Below are positions 11,592 to 25,621 of a DNA stretch of 64,000 nt, one piece after another. The translations under genes were made by a program, and so were the position numbers. A model generated the notes under the pieces. It was not told the DNA's origin. It worked only from the letters and a program-made list of their open reading frames with translations, and did not search any database. Location: positions 414,856 through 478,855 of the forward strand of contig ML682091.1 in assembly GCA_007922195.1 (NCBI GenBank). The letters are read 5' to 3'. This DNA comes from Podocnemis expansa (Eukaryota; Chordata; Testudines; Podocnemididae). Numbering within the stretch: the stretch's first letter is position 1; each line of letters starts with the position of its first letter.

Positions 11592-12540
11592 GGAGCACTG
11601 CTGCATGTTGAGAGAAATTATTGTTTAATTTTGCCGTTGCTTGGGCTCATTTCCTCAAGGTTTAGGTTGTTTTGCCAAATGTACTTTTATGTTTTAGGTT
11701 GTTTTTGACAGGTGCATGTTATCAGCCTGTGAAAGTTCCCCAGTTATCTGTCTGTGAAGGTTCCCCAGAATGAAGTGTTTTGCACAGAAAGTTTCCCAGA
11801 ACTGGCTCTTTTGCATAGAGAGAGAGACATAGATTTACTGCATGGGAACAACGGCAGGTAAACATCAGCCCCTACAAAAGTCTAGGCAGAGGGGTGGGAC
11901 TTTGAGACTCACTGTGGACGGATGATCAGCCGTGCCTGAACCCCTTGGGCGGCCATTCCGTTGTGCAGTTGGGTCTCCCGCCATGTTTTGGAGTGTGAGT
12001 GTTAAGTACAAATTGGTATTAGTGCTTAGTTGTGAGCAGGGGCGTTGCTGCCCTGGGGAATGACCTGGGGCACGGGCCCAGAACTCGCCCCCCTGCCTGC
12101 AGGCGGGCCCCCCTGTCTGCAGCCCATTCCCCCGGCTGGGGACAGGGCAGGGAGCGGCAGCCATGGCTGCGGGGTTGCCCAGCCTTTGAAGGGGCCGGAA
12201 GCAGCTGCCACTGCCGCAGGTGGCTAGGCCCTGGATCCCCGGCCAGGGATAGGGCTGGGAGCGGCAGCCGCGGCCGTGGGTGGCTGGGGCCCAGATCTCC
12301 GGCCTGATCAGCAGGAGACCAGGAGAGGCGGGGCCCTGCCAGGACCCGGGGCACTGGCACCAGCATTTGGGGCATGGGCCCCATGTGCCAGGCACCAGTG
12401 ACGCCCCTGGTTGTGAGCAGATTTAACCAGCGCGGATAAGTGCTACTAAGGTGTTTGCTTTAATAAACTTAGTTTAGCTGATGACTTTCAGCTGTCTGGT
12501 GGCATTCTTTACTCTGGTACCCACAGCAACCTTACATTAT
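11592..12540 (+). mobile_element. Solo-LTR-like segment, interrupted by a hAT element
   Basis: Begins near TGTTGAGAGAAATT and ends near CAGCAACCTTACA, with AATAAA at about 12462 followed by TCTGGTGGCATTC, a layout typical of retroviral-type LTR ends. No internal genes flank it and no clear target duplication was found, so boundaries are tentative. Confidence 0.45.
12037..12409. mobile_element. Non-autonomous hAT element nested in an LTR
   Basis: Exact 8-base duplication GTTGTGAG (12029-12036, 12410-12417) and ends CAGGGGCGTTGCTG / CAGTGACGCCCCTG. 373 bases, GC-rich, non-coding. Confidence 0.8.
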
Positions 12541-13134
12541 TGTAACACCTGTCCTGTTCAGCTCGGATCTCTGGGATGCTCCTCGGGCCCATCTGATCCT
12601 TCTGATGTGGGTTGGCTCGGCTAAGCTCAGCTCAGCTCAGCTCCCTGGGCTTCTCTGCTAGCCTCTCCAGCTGCTTCTCTGGTCCAACTGCTGTGGGTCG
12701 GCTTAGCTCATCTCCCTAGCCTGGCTTCTCTGGCCTCCCAGCTGCTGGCTGCTTCCTCCTTAGCTTGGTCCCACTCTGCCCAGGAACATACAGCTCAAGA
12801 TCCCTCACTGGCCTTGCCCCATTGGCTCTGGGCGATGTCCTGCTTCCTCAAGAGCTGGACAAGTGACATGGCCCACTAAGTTTCGGTAACAGCTAATTGT
12901 TCCCTTACATAAGGCACATCTTCACTGGCCAATCAGTCTTTCTGTTTGAACAATTCTCAAATTGAACAAAAGCCCCCTCCCCTGCACTTTGCAAAAATGC
13001 CTGTGATTTGTCAGTAATATGTAATGGCTCCAAATCCAGTTTCAACAGAGCCTGATTAAAAACGTTGGATTAACCTCATTAAGCGTAATTGGGGTGGTCC
13101 ATGGCCCACCTAGAAAAACCCCATAGCTATGCTC

Positions 13135-13910
13135 ATGGTGGGATTAACACCCTTGTTGTTCCAGGGCTGTAAGATTTTGTGGGACCCCTGCCAGGCCACC
13201 AGCTAGCCTGGGTGCTGGAGAGGGGGGTCTCTGGCAGCTGGAGGACCATACTTATATTGGCGCCACCCCATCAGCAGCAGCACACCATGGGAGCGGGCTA
13301 TGGGCCCATTTCCCACTCCACTTCCCCCTGCCCTGTCAGCCACAGCAACAGTAGTCCACAGAGCCAGGGAGAGTCTGTGGGCCTGCCAGGGAGAGTCTTT
13401 GGAGTCCTGCTCTCCCCCTGCTGTGGGGTTGGTGAGGCAGGGTCTCTTCTTATGCCCTGTGGGGTTGGTGAGGGTCTCTTCTCATGCCCTGATCAGGAGT
13501 AGAGGACACCCTGGCTGTCTGTGAGCTGTGGCAGCCTGGGTAATTGGGCTCCTGCTCTCACATTTCCCTACAACCTCACCTCCCACTCCCTCCCCACATC
13601 CCCCTTCCATCACAGTGTCACCTCCACTCACATCTCCCTCTACTCTATCCTCCTTCCCCACAGCCCTTGACCTCATCACCTGATTCCCCTGTATTACCTC
13701 ATCCACTCTGCAGCCACTCACTCCCCCCAGCCCCCTACAGTCCTGACCTGCCCCCTTCACCTCCTTCAGCCCGTCACACCCCTGTTCCCCCATCTGGCCC
13801 AGTCCCTGCCCCTCTCCAGCCCCCTTGAGGATCTGGCTCTTAGAAAGCAAGACCAGAGTAGGCTGCATCCTCCACTCAGTCTGTCTCCAGGACTGCGCCA
13901 CAGCCCTCTG
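13135..13910. repeat. Interspersed repeat, uninterrupted copy
   Basis: Begins GGATTAACACCCTTGT and contains TAAGATTTTGTGGG; the right part is a strongly pyrimidine-rich tract (13560-13830). Homologous to 32,375-32,683 plus 34,587-34,960, where a hAT element splits it. Family not recognised. Confidence 0.6.
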
Positions 13911-13943
13911 GACCCCTGTCAGCTACACAGTCTAGAAGGAGAT

Positions 13944-15460
13944 CACATTTTCTTTCTATTGTAGCTCCCAGAGAGCATTTTCCTCTGGAATCTCAATGTC
14001 TGTGGGATCATTGGAGCCCACAGAGCAGGAAGAAGTGCAACAGGAACCCTCACATATTTCTTCCCCTTCTCCAGATGAGATTATTACACTGGCATCAATA
14101 TCAGCTCCTCATGAAGACTTTAAGGTCTTTCAGGATCTCATGAGGAACGTGGTTACTTCTCTGGGTGTGCAGACAGAACTTGTATAAGACAAGACTCTAG
14201 CAGTTGGAGAGCCTGAAGCCTCCCACCCATCTCATTAATGAAGCTTGCTGAAACCTGCTAAGACTTGTTAGCAGCCATCGGCTTCTATTCCACCCACTGC
14301 TGGATACGTGTATTCTCAACCAGGAGCCCACACACCCCTGGGGATATGCAGATGTCTTCCAATGGGTACATCAACTCATCTAGATGTTTGCCTAGTTTTA
14401 CAACTGGCTACATTAAAAAGCACTAGTTGCAGAGTCAGTACAACCTAAAATTCTATACAGTCAATGACTTGTTTATACTGCTCTATATACTGAAATATAA
14501 ATATAATATTTATATTCCAACTGCTCTATTTTATAATTATATGGTAAAAATGAGAAAGGAAACCATTGCTCAGTAACAGTGTGCTAGGACACTTTTATGT
14601 CTGATTTTGTAAGCAGTTCGTTTTTAAGTGAAGTGAAACTTGGGGCACATGATATAACTCAGAGTGACAAGTAGTCAGGAAAGGTTGAGAACTATGGACT
14701 AGAAGTTCCACAGAAAGAATATTATTATTTCTTCATCAAGCCTGTCTCAGATTCTCTAGCATTCATGGCAGCAAAGGAACAATAAAGGCAGTTGTCCAAA
14801 GGATACCCTGAAAGACAAAAGAGTTTAAGAGAATGAACTTGTACAGGAGAAAGGCCTACACCATTCATTACAAGCCTCCGGATTTAGGTATCAAACTATC
14901 TGCCATTACTGGTCAAAGATACTTTCTTAAAAGGTCAGCAGTTTCCAAATTCACATATAGGTTTCCTGAAAAATACAAAGACCAGTGCTTGGCCATAGTC
15001 TCCAAAGGACACTTCACTGCCCTTATGTCCTTCCAAGCTACTATTGATTCATCTGACATGCTTACATTTTTAATGGTGACAGCTATCTTGATGAGACACT
15101 CTTTTCTGTGGCAAGCCCATGGCCTCCCAAGTAAGTTACAAGATCTTTTGAGGGAGCTAAACTATTTTCTCAGAAGACCAGTGATGCCATGCTCACATTA
15201 AGTTCACCATCTAACTCTTCTGCGCATCCCCATGCCAATAACAAAAGAGACTTTAGGATGCCTCCAGAGTTCTGATCCTCCTAGATGTTGTCCAACATCA
15301 CCCATATCAGTCCTGTCTCACCAGACTTCATCTACTTTGAAGCAGTCATTTTGGTGTCATGCCCAAGACCAGTGTACTGAAAAGGTCTCATCTCCAATTT
15401 CTAGACATCTCTGCCCTCCCATTGAAAATTACCTATCTTGCTTTTGCAGTGCATAGACAG
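13944..15460 (+). mobile_element. Eroded DIRS-like gag fragment
   Basis: Weak protein-level resemblance in gag order: SSPSPDEIITLASISAPHED then FKVFQDLMRNV (14050-14187), LVLQLATLKSTS (about 14390-14430), LYRRKAYTIHYKPPD (14840-14885) and FPEKYKDQCLAIVSKGHFTA (14960-15020) with ATAILMRHSFLW. Many stops interrupt it and an AT-rich stretch separates the halves. Family assignment is by motif order and moderate at best. Confidence 0.45.
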
Positions 15461-16839
15461 AAATTACTTTGCACATCTGGGTGCTTAGCAGTGTGAAAGA
15501 GGGATCTGTTAATTAGTTTGGTTCCTTCCCCTTCCCCAATCCACCTTCCTGGTCTCTTTGTAGGGATCCATCTCATGTGGCTGGGTTATAGAAGGAAATG
15601 GTCTATTTTATGCTTGTGAGCAATAGAGGAAGTTCCCTCCCAACACAGAAAAGAAGGCTTCTATTCCCACTGCTTCCTGATTTTCAAAAGGAGAGGTTGT
15701 CTTCAAGCTTTTAGTGGCTTGAGCTATGGGGAAAGAGCAGAATGTAGCAGGCGGGGCAGGATCTAAGGGTGGAATGTGGGTGCATCTCTGTCTGACTATT
15801 TGGGAAGCCTAAGGCTTCCCAGGCATATGGTACCCATTGCCCATGCAGGGATGTGAGGTGGGAAGGTGGGTATGATGAGGTGTGTCTACCCCACACTCAC
15901 CTAGCAGGGTTTAATGCAGGACTGCTGATCTCAGGGTGCCTGGATAGAAACGCAGAGAAGAGGGTGGCCCCAGGTTCCCCAGCTCAGCCACTGGATGAGT
16001 GAGGCAGTGAGCAAGAAGACTGCCTCAAGACAACAATGAGTTAAACTTCCCCAGGAAGGGGGAAATATGGACAGGGGCACAGCTGGAGGGCTGAGCCTTG
16101 AAGAGGATGCTGCAGTTCTGGAAGTTGCAAGAAGGGCTGAAGATGGACAGCAGAGATGGAGTGAGGGTGTGGAAAGCACTGATGGGAGGCTTTAGCCTCA
16201 AGCTGATCCCCAAAGTGCCAGAAGCTGCCACTCTGGTGGTGAGTGATGTGCCCTGTGACAAGGGTGTATTTATAATAATAATGATAAACTAGGAATAAGC
16301 TCTTTGTCCTTGATTTCTTCTCTGGACAGGAAGGTTGCTTGAAATACATGAGTCCTTCCTGGAGGGGCTCAACCAGTGAGTACTGATAGTCTATGACTTC
16401 ATTCCTCCAGCTCAATGGCACTCTCAGCAATAAGGGCAAAGCTTGTCCAGGCAGCGGACAGAACTTTCTCTGGAATGAACTCCCACAAAAACTCAGGATC
16501 ATCACAAACTTCACCATCTGCCACTCCAAGTTCAGGGCCCATTTCTTTGCCCTGGCCATTTCTAATATAAATGCACAACAACAAGTATATTTACATGAAA
16601 AAGAAAACAAAAAACACCAGACCCCAACAAACCAAGACACTCCACTGCACATTTCTCCTCTGAGGAAATGAGGAGAGAACACACGTGACAGACGTTACTC
16701 ATTTTGCTTCATCCACTAGTAGACGTCTCAGACTTTTAGTGATTAGCACAGCAGAAGATCCTGTATAGAACAAAACAGAAATATACTACTGTTGAGCAGA
16801 GGGAAGACATACACATGAAACTGTACACTCTTATCTTCT
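15461..16839. other. Region upstream of the receptor start
   Basis: No recognisable repeat or gene. It should contain the receptor promoter, but I see no convincing TATA box near the ATG at 16840; expression may use an upstream non-coding exon. Confidence 0.35.
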
Positions 16840-16924
16840 ATGGCTGAGGAAATAGTGTATGCTGACTTAAATATTCCTGGAGCCAGTTCCTCTTCAAGGC
16901 CACCACAACAATCTCAGCACCTCA
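16840..16924 (+). CDS. Receptor exon 1: cytoplasmic tail with ITIM
   Basis: Starts at ATG 16840 and encodes 28 residues beginning MAEEIVYADLNIPG, then one base before a GTAAGT donor at 16925. The hexapeptide IVYADL fits the ITIM pattern (I/V/L/S)xYxx(L/V), which recruits SHP phosphatases when phosphorylated. Leaving phase 1 matches exon 2. A short upstream ATG at 16814 opens an out-of-frame reading that ends overlapping the main start; it would act as an upstream ORF if the 5' UTR extends that far. The exon is 6.1 kb upstream of exon 2, so linkage is inferred from phase and domain order. Confidence 0.78.
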
Positions 16925-19900
16925 GTAAGTGGATTTCCTCTTATTTTTGTCCTGATATGGTCAAAATTTAGTTAGAATTCCATTTGTTTCAGACATTTTT
17001 TTTTACTTGCTGCACAGGTAGCTAGAGGAACTGAGTCCAAAGCCAAGAAGCAGCTCTGAGCTTTATGCACGATGGGACTTAGCTCATATGAAATGCTTTA
17101 CCACTCTTAGCATTTGGTAAATGGAGTCCATTAAGGTGATATAATGCACTTTAGTTTGTTAGTGCCATGTATCAGAGAAATCTTTGTAGCCGCTGATGGT
17201 CTGAACATGCAAATACAAGTGCAATGCCATATAGTTGTATTTTGTATGCCAAGTTCCAAAGGAGCAGCCATGTCAGTCTAGGTTAGCAAAACAAACAAGG
17301 AATCCTGTGGCACTATTAAAAACTAACAAATTGGATGAGCTTTCATGGGAGAAAATCCCACATCATCAGATGCTTGAAAATGGAGAACTTACAGAATGGG
17401 AGGAAAATAAATGCAGGGAAGTGTAAGTAAGTCTCTCTACCTTTCCTTCTCCCAGTATGTTGCTCCACACTGTTTGAATCTAAACAACTGCTTTGACTTG
17501 CTGAAATTGTCTGATCTGATCCCATAACTTACAATTACCTGCATTTATTTTTCCTCCAGTTCAGTCAGTTCTCCCATCTTCAAGCATCTGGCAAGGTGGA
17601 ATTTTCTCTCCTGAAAGCTCATATGACAAATAAATTTGTTAATCTTTAAAAATGCCGCCGGACTCCTTGTTTGTTGTACTTTGTATGACACTCTTCCTGC
17701 TTATTTCGGACATATTTGGGGCATACCGGCAAACTATTGAAGTAATAATACATAGCATAATGGATCATAGTGAGGGGGCAGAGAGCACCACGTGGGGTGA
17801 GTGTGATGAAGAATGACTGACCACAAGGACTGTGGGAGGCTCATAGAATTAAGTTTAGTTGAGAGAAGATTAAAATCCACATTGATCTGAGAGAAAAGGT
17901 GGAATGAGGCAGGGAGCCATTTCTGTGCAGAGGTTCATGAAGAAAGTGGCAGATGGTAGGTAAAATGGGAGATTAGATTTCAGGGGCAGGCAACCCAGGT
18001 CAGTACCTGGGGGCTGGGCTTGTGGGGGTACCAGACACAAGCTAAAATGGGCTACAAATGCAATAAAAATAGTGCATTCAAAAGTTTAACAAATGGGGGA
18101 AAGGGCTGAAGACATTCCTTGTGGCACTGTTTGGTCTAGGGCTGGCCCCCCCTGACTGTGAGATGTGAGGGAGGGTCTGCTATCCTCTGTCAGGAGGGTG
18201 AAGCCCAGTACCTGAGGAATGTAGGAACTACTGGGACCAGAGTGGAGGAAGAAAGGAGAAGAACCTGGCCAAGGGGGGCTGGGTGGGCATGACAGAGATA
18301 ATGAAGGGGATTTTGATACTGGATGCTGAAATGGACACAGAACCAGGAAAGCTCTCCAAGGAGAGAGATGAAGTGTTCTGTTTGTGAGTGAAGGAGAGAC
18401 AAGTTATTGCATCCTAGCTCAGCTGAAATGTGGAGAGTTGGGCATTAGGGGAAATGAAGACAATGAAGAGTTATCAGTGTTTCCGGAATATTAAAAATGC
18501 AAGGGACTATGTGATGCAATTTCATTAGAAGAATGCAAACTGAATATCATAGATAATTTGTGATTCCCCTGAAATATTATATAAATGAATTAAAAAATCT
18601 TGATGCTTTGGATGCTGTTTGGGAAACATAATTTAAATATTAAATAGCTATTTTGTGAGCATATTTTCCATAAGTATACTAAGGTGACAGATTTATTTGA
18701 AGGAAGAAAAAACTTACAAGGTGGGAGCATGACAAAGTCTCAGAGCCTAGGCAGTGTTTGGAATTTAGCTGTGGCAGGTGGATGTAGCAATGTCATCTGG
18801 GTTCCTCTGTCTGGCCCAGTCTGGGCAGGACATCTTTTAAGATCAGAAGATGATGTAGGTCCAGTGGTGCAGCAGTGGCTATCAGTGTCTTAGGAGGCCG
18901 TCAGCATGGTAGCTGTGATGGTAACACTTGCTATAGTGATTGCTGTTCAACAGTATCTCAGCTTTTTCTTTTCCACCCCCCCAAACCCCGCTGCCCCAAC
19001 AGGTTTTTACAGACCCTGAAACAGGGTGATGGGCATCCCTGCAACCTATAACTGAGAATGAGGGAATAAGACACGCAGACAACTGTGGGTGGCATTTCAG
19101 AATCAAAATATTTCATTTTGGGACTCTTCAGGTTTTGCACAAAAAGAAACAAACATTTTCTATAAAAACCAAACACTGTTAGCAAGATAATAAATTATGC
19201 CATCCCAAAACCTATTTTATATAAAAAAAATAGTTTTTATTGAAAATGTGATGAGCCATATTGGCTATATATTTAACTTATTCTCTCACTGACACATAGA
19301 CATACCCATTGCCTACAACTGGCCAACATGTGTATAAGTGAAATGCAGAGCCTAGTTCTCCATTGCCTGACTCCTGTCTATGCTATCAGAGCTGATGCAT
19401 CAACAAGAAATTTACTCAGCAGCCGTATGGCCAAATAGCACTGATAATGTACCTACTTATTAGCTGGAAATGTTAGTAAAAATGTTAATTTTCAGAAGCT
19501 TGAAATTTCACTGAAATATCAAACTTCGAAAAATCAAATTGGGGATAATAGGCAAGAAAACATTTGCAAAATTGTTGACCGTGGTTGTGTGTTGGGCAGG
19601 GAGAGGAGTTGACATCCCAACTATACACCAAGGCAAAAATTTAAACAACTAGGAGCATTTTAAAAAATGTTTCTTATTAATTCTCTCCTCCGCCCCCACA
19701 ATCTCTAATCCCTGGTTCTTTCTTCAGCTTTAAAAGTTATTTGATTTACTGGGGTGGCTCACAGATGACATGGCCTGTGACTGACTGGTTTATTATTAGC
19801 TGTGTTAAAGCAGGATCGGTCATGACTGAGGACTCACACTAGGCACAGCACAAATGGTTGGTGTCTCCTCCAGCTCATCCTTGAACTAAGGCCCCAGTCC

Positions 19901-22900
19901 TGCTAACACTTACACCAGGGGTAGGCAACCCCTGGCATGTGTCGACAGTGGCACCTGAGCCCATTCAGAGTGGCACACAGCACCCTTTGCTGAAACACAG
20001 AAATTGCCACTCCTGCCACCAAAACCCACTCTGGGTGGCTTCCTTCAGGTACAGCTGAGACACAAGGGGTCCCCCCATGCCTATGCCTCCATGTGACATA
20101 GAAAAAAGCTGCCCAGAGTGTCTCCCCTCTGCAGTGTGATGCTTCCCAAAGGAACCGCTCCAGGCAGCTTCTTTCTGCAGCATGCCTAGGAACCCCTGAA
20201 AGGAGCTGCTTCTTCTTGTGGCATTCCCAGGGATCCCTGACCCCAGGCACACTGGCCAAGATGAGCCACTCTGGGCGACTTCTTTCCATGGCATGCCTGG
20301 GAAGCGCTCCCTCTCCAGCCATGACCACTACTGAATTTTCAGGCAGCTGCCACATTTTTTCAGTAGAGAGGCCTGCCAGCACCAGCTGAGGGTCTGGGAG
20401 GAAGGACCGGCACAGGGGTCGGCAACGGTTACTGACCCCTGACTTACGCCTACACTTGACCCTTCCCATTCAATGGCTCCTGTTGAAATCAATTGGATAC
20501 TTCTGAGCTTAAAGTTGAGTGCAACCTTGTGTTATTGTTATCCCTCTGCTAAGTGACAGTAGACACTGAAGCCTGCCCTGTTGTTTTGACATTGGAGAAG
20601 AATTTAATGACATGGAGGCTGGGTATTTTCTTAGTGAGGTTTATTTATTTACTCTACATACACAAGTCCTAGGAAAGACATGGCCACAAATGGCATTCAA
20701 ACAAACATTTCTTTCAAGAATTCCAAATCAAATACCAATGGCTGGTTCCCAGGAAGCGACTCAGCCCGACGATGTGAATGTAGATAGAGAAATTAAGGCA
20801 GAGAGTAAACTGCCCTGCTGATGTAACAGCTCCCCTGCAAAGTAACTATACCACAAAATGAATGATATAATATTGCTTCAAAGACTGACCAGTGCTTGCA
20901 CACACTAGGGAAAAGAATTTATCTGGCTGTGCGTAACAGCACCACCTGGTGACTCCTGACAACAGTATTTATAGAATTGAGATCTCAATGGGGTCAAAAC
21001 ATGTGGGGAACTTAGGGGGCTAGTCTTCATTTACAGTGGTAAATTTGCTGCTTTAAGATCAATCTTCCCAATAAACTGATCCAGTCTGCAAAGACCCGCA
21101 TAGCCAATCAGGAAGCTGATCTATTAAGATTACCCCAGCAACAGGCGTAGTGCTGACTCAAAGGGAGGGCATTTCCCTTCAGCTCAGTGCATTCAGGGCT
21201 GGACTAAGCAGCCTCAGGGACCTGGCTGCCTGCCACTGCAGGGCCCCCTCATCTAGAGGCTGCATTGTGAATCAGCCAACCCTGATGCCGGAGTGGAGCC
21301 AACAGATGCTGCCCACCCCGCCCTGGGGGGGGGGTGGATCATCTAACCCAAGGGTGGGGCAGGAGCATGGAACCCAACCTCTGGCCCCAGGGGCACACCG
21401 CCCCCAGCACTTGCAGAGCAAGGGTCCTCCCAGCACCCCCCCAAGCTCCACTGGTGCTCAGCAGGGTGATGGAGGGATGGGATTACAAAGGGGCCTTAGG
21501 GCAGTGGTTCCCAACCAGTGTGCCAGGACATACTGTTGCGGTGAGCATCCCTGAGAGCTGAAGTTAAAGTTCCCTCCCTGCTCAGCCCAGCCACATGGGC
21601 TGTGCAGGGCTGGGAAAAGGCAGGGGTTAAAGTAAGGGGGAAGGCACTGGAACAGAGTTCCAAGGCCCCCTATTTTTAGGCAGGCAGCCCCCCTATAAAT
21701 AGAGGAAGGCACTGGAACACGGAGTTCCAGGGGTCCCCCTAAAAAATAGCACGAGCAGCCGGAAAGCAGTGTTTTGGTGGCTCCAACTTAAACCTCGCTC
21801 CACCTTGACCTAATCAGCAGAGAGGGGCAGGAGGCCGGGAGTGTGTGAATGTCCCCCTGCAGGCCGGAGCTGCTGCTGTCAGCCAGCCTGCAGACAGCCC
21901 AGGTAAGGGCTTGGCGGGCAGGGCTGCTGAAGGTTGCGTGGGGCAGGTGTATGTGTGTGTTGCAGAGGTGGGTGGAAGCGTACGTATAGCAGAGGGTGTG
22001 TAGATGGGGGCTGGAGGCCTAGTTCTGGCCCCTGCAGTGATGGGAGGGTCCATCACAGGCAGCAGGGGGCTGGGGGAGGGGAGGACGGGACCCACTGGGG
22101 TGGGAGGGAGCAGCAGTGGGGTGAGGATTTGCCCTGGGTGGCAGGGAGCCACTGTGGGGAAGGGGGAAGTGGGTGCTGTGCCATGCTCTCCTGCCCTAGC
22201 TTCCCACTCCCCAGGTTCCCCCTTCCCCCCCCAACCACTCTTGTTCTCCCTTCCTCTCTCCTCTCTTGCCACCCTTGTGCTGTTCCCCACATAGCTGCCT
22301 TTGTCCTCTTTTGCCACCCTTGCCCTGCTCTGCTTCCCACTCTCTCCTGTCACTGCACACGACTCCTGACCTCCCATGTTTTGCCACCCCTGCTCTGCTA
22401 CCCCTGCGACTCCACATAGCAGCATTTCCGAAACACTGTGCCATGTTTCATAAATATTCATAAATAATTTAAGTTAATTTGACTATTCATGTGTTTTTTA
22501 ATGGTGATGTGCCTCAAAAAATTTGAAGCTATCATTAGGCCACGGCAGAGAAAAGGTTGGGAACCACTGCCTTAGGGGCTGGAGCCCAGGGCCCCCCTTT
22601 AGGCTGGGGACCAGAACTTCAGCGCCCATAACTCCTGTATTAATCCAGCCCTGAGCACACTGAGGACCCTGTGGTAAGTAGGCAGTCCCATGTAGATACA
22701 CAATGTATTTTAAGTACTTTGTGTATCTCCCTTCAACTGCCACCGAAAGCCCACTGCAATGTAGACCAGTCGTAGGAAAGCATCTGAAGCAGGGCAGAAC
22801 AAGGGCTATGTAGAGAGGGCCACCCATGCATAAGGGACAGTGTGAAGGTGCTTCTGACAGAAATGGGTGAAAGAGGCTGGTGGCTGCCATTGTTTTAAAG

Positions 22901-25564
22901 CTGCTCCTAATGTTATATGGAGCAGAATGACACTCTCATGTAAGGAAGCTGCAATAATAGGCTCCAGAGAAGAAGAAGTTTCATTGTTATTTCTCACACC
23001 GGGTGCTGATGGGGTTTCTCACTGCATTGTCTCTCATAGGTTCCCCTCCATATCCATGGTGGCGTCACATCGCTGTAGGGGTCGGATGGGCTGGGACCAT
23101 CATCCTGACCATAGCTGTGATAGTGTTGGGGACTTGGGGTAAGTAGCTCCCATCGATTTCGCCATTTGTGTATCCTGGATGTTACAGCACCACCCAGGCC
23201 AAAATGTGACAGGAACAAGTTGCAGATAAGAGCTGAGATTGTGTGATCCAGCTGGGATTGCTTCCCTAATACAAGTGGATGGGAAGCACAAGGTACCACC
23301 TGTACTGTGTAGTGAATGGGATTCTCTTTTAGCTGTTCCCTAGGGGTGATGGACACTACACTTTTTTATTTTTATCTTTATACCCTTCACAATTGAGTTT
23401 TTTAAAAACCCTAAATAGCTACAATAAATTATTATTGACACTGATGCTCTTTTGAAGTTTCCCACTTGCACGTCTCGTGTGAAGGACGGTCCAGGGGAGC
23501 TCTGAATACATCAGACAATAAAGAAACCGGAATCATCAATAGCACTGAATGCAGCTCCCACATGGAGGATTTCCAGTCTCATTTGAAATCAATTCTATGT
23601 GAACCCCACAATGGCAGCTTGGCAGGTAACCTCAGCTCCACTGTCCCTGAACCATGAGTCACTCTCCCTTAATGAGTTTGCAGGATCCTTGCTGTGACTA
23701 AGAACCCAGTAACCATATTAAAGGGACACTCTGAGCTTGAAATACAGCGGACTCCAGATTCTAATTCATACCAGGCCCCTTAAATTATTCCAGTGTTGCA
23801 GTTCCCAAGTATTCAAAACCCATGACTCAAGTACTGAAAATCAAGAGATTGGCTTAATGTGGGAAAATTAGACATTTTGGGTTCTTTAGATTGGCCTCAT
23901 GATTTCTGAGCCTCTAGGTTGCACTTTGGCCCTGCTGACAAACTTTTTCTCTGCAGTTGTGACAAAGGGAAACTTTTTTAAATGAAACAGTCTCACATAA
24001 TCCCATGATTCCAGCAGCTGGAGCTTCAAAGAAAAACAACAAAACTCAAAAGAAGTGTGAGAAATGGCAGCATTTTCAAAGTGACTTTGTGAAGGGGGCT
24101 AACGATGGGCATAAATTTTCATTTTTAGTCAAAATGTTTGGGAGGAGGAAAGGTTGTTCAACAATTACTGACAGCACAAATGCAACAAAATTTCTGCGAA
24201 CACTTTTGTTTTGAAAAAAGACAATTTTTTGTCACTCAAGTCTGCTCATAACTTCCTCAGGCAGTAGATGGGGGTACTTTTAAATATGCTCTACACTTCA
24301 GATGTGGTCTAATACTTTTTGGTACTGATATACTATGCACTCCAAAATTCTCTGGCTGTTTTTTCTTTGCATTGGTCCCAATTAGTGGCTACAAGAAAAA
24401 TGCTGTTGCTGCCTCTTTCTGTACCATTAGTGTTATTTCACTCTCCTTGTCATCCTACTCCTTTTTATGTAAAGTCACCTGTTTTTTACCCTTTGTTTAG
24501 GTTGGTAGCTCTCTGGGGCAGAGACTGCCCTACTGTATGTTCGTGCAGCATCTAGCGCAATAGGGCATGATTTGTGGTTGTAACCTCTATGCCCTACTGT
24601 AATATTAATTATTGATTATCATTTATTTGTATTGGAGCAGGGGAAGCAGCCTGGATAGGCACAGGGCCCCACTATGCCAGATGGTGGGAAAACAACATTT
24701 TAAAAGACAGCACCTACCCCAGAGAGCTTACAATCTGAGTAAAAGCAAATATTTCTCAGCAGAGCTGTTTGCGCAGAGGAGCAGGGCTGACATCTAGTGG
24801 TCAGATGTTTCAGAGGGGGTGGCTGTGTTAGTCTAATCTCAACAAAACAAAGGAGCCCTGCGGCACTTTTAAAGACTAACAAATTTATTTATCACATACT
24901 TTTATGGGAGAAAATCCCACTTCATCAGCCGCATGAAGACGAAACTGTAGTATGCTAGGTGTTTATGTTTTACATGCAAAGAAGGGTAAGTCACAAGGTC
25001 AAACACTTTCAGAAAGGCTGTTAGTCTAATCCAGCAAACCAAATAAGTTGTTTTGAATCAAACACTGTGAATGTGGGCTTTTAAGAACAAAAGATGAGCA
25101 GGTGAGAAAGTTAAAGGAAGGGAAATTACCTTTCATAATGAGTTAGCCATTCCAAGTCCCTATAGGGCTAATTCACATATGGGGCACTCATATAAAACTC
25201 ATTATAATATATATGGCTAACTCATCAAAAAAGGGAACACACCACCAAACTAAAAACTTTCATTCTGGTCAAAATGGCCTTTTCCATGAAAAATCAGCTC
25301 TGAACAGGAGTTTTCAGCCAGCCAGAGTTTGAATTTCCAGAACTAATGACACCCCTGTTCCTATTTCTCCTGCCAGAGGGCTCCAGGTGCAAACTCTGCC
25401 CCAATGACTGGCGACTGCATGGGGACAAGTGCTACTGGCTGTCTAAAGAGAAAAAAGCCTGGAATCCAAGCCGTGATGACTGCTCACGGAGGCGCTCTCG
25501 AATGCTTGTGATCCAGACACAGGAGGAGATGGTAACAAAAAATATATGATCATAAAACTCCAGC

Positions 25565-25621
<57 letters not shown>

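Noticed and set aside
25377..25400. CKLCP resembles the CxCP Lck-binding motif of NKR-P1 tails
   Set aside because: It lies in the extracellular lectin domain after the membrane span, so it cannot act as a cytoplasmic kinase-binding site.
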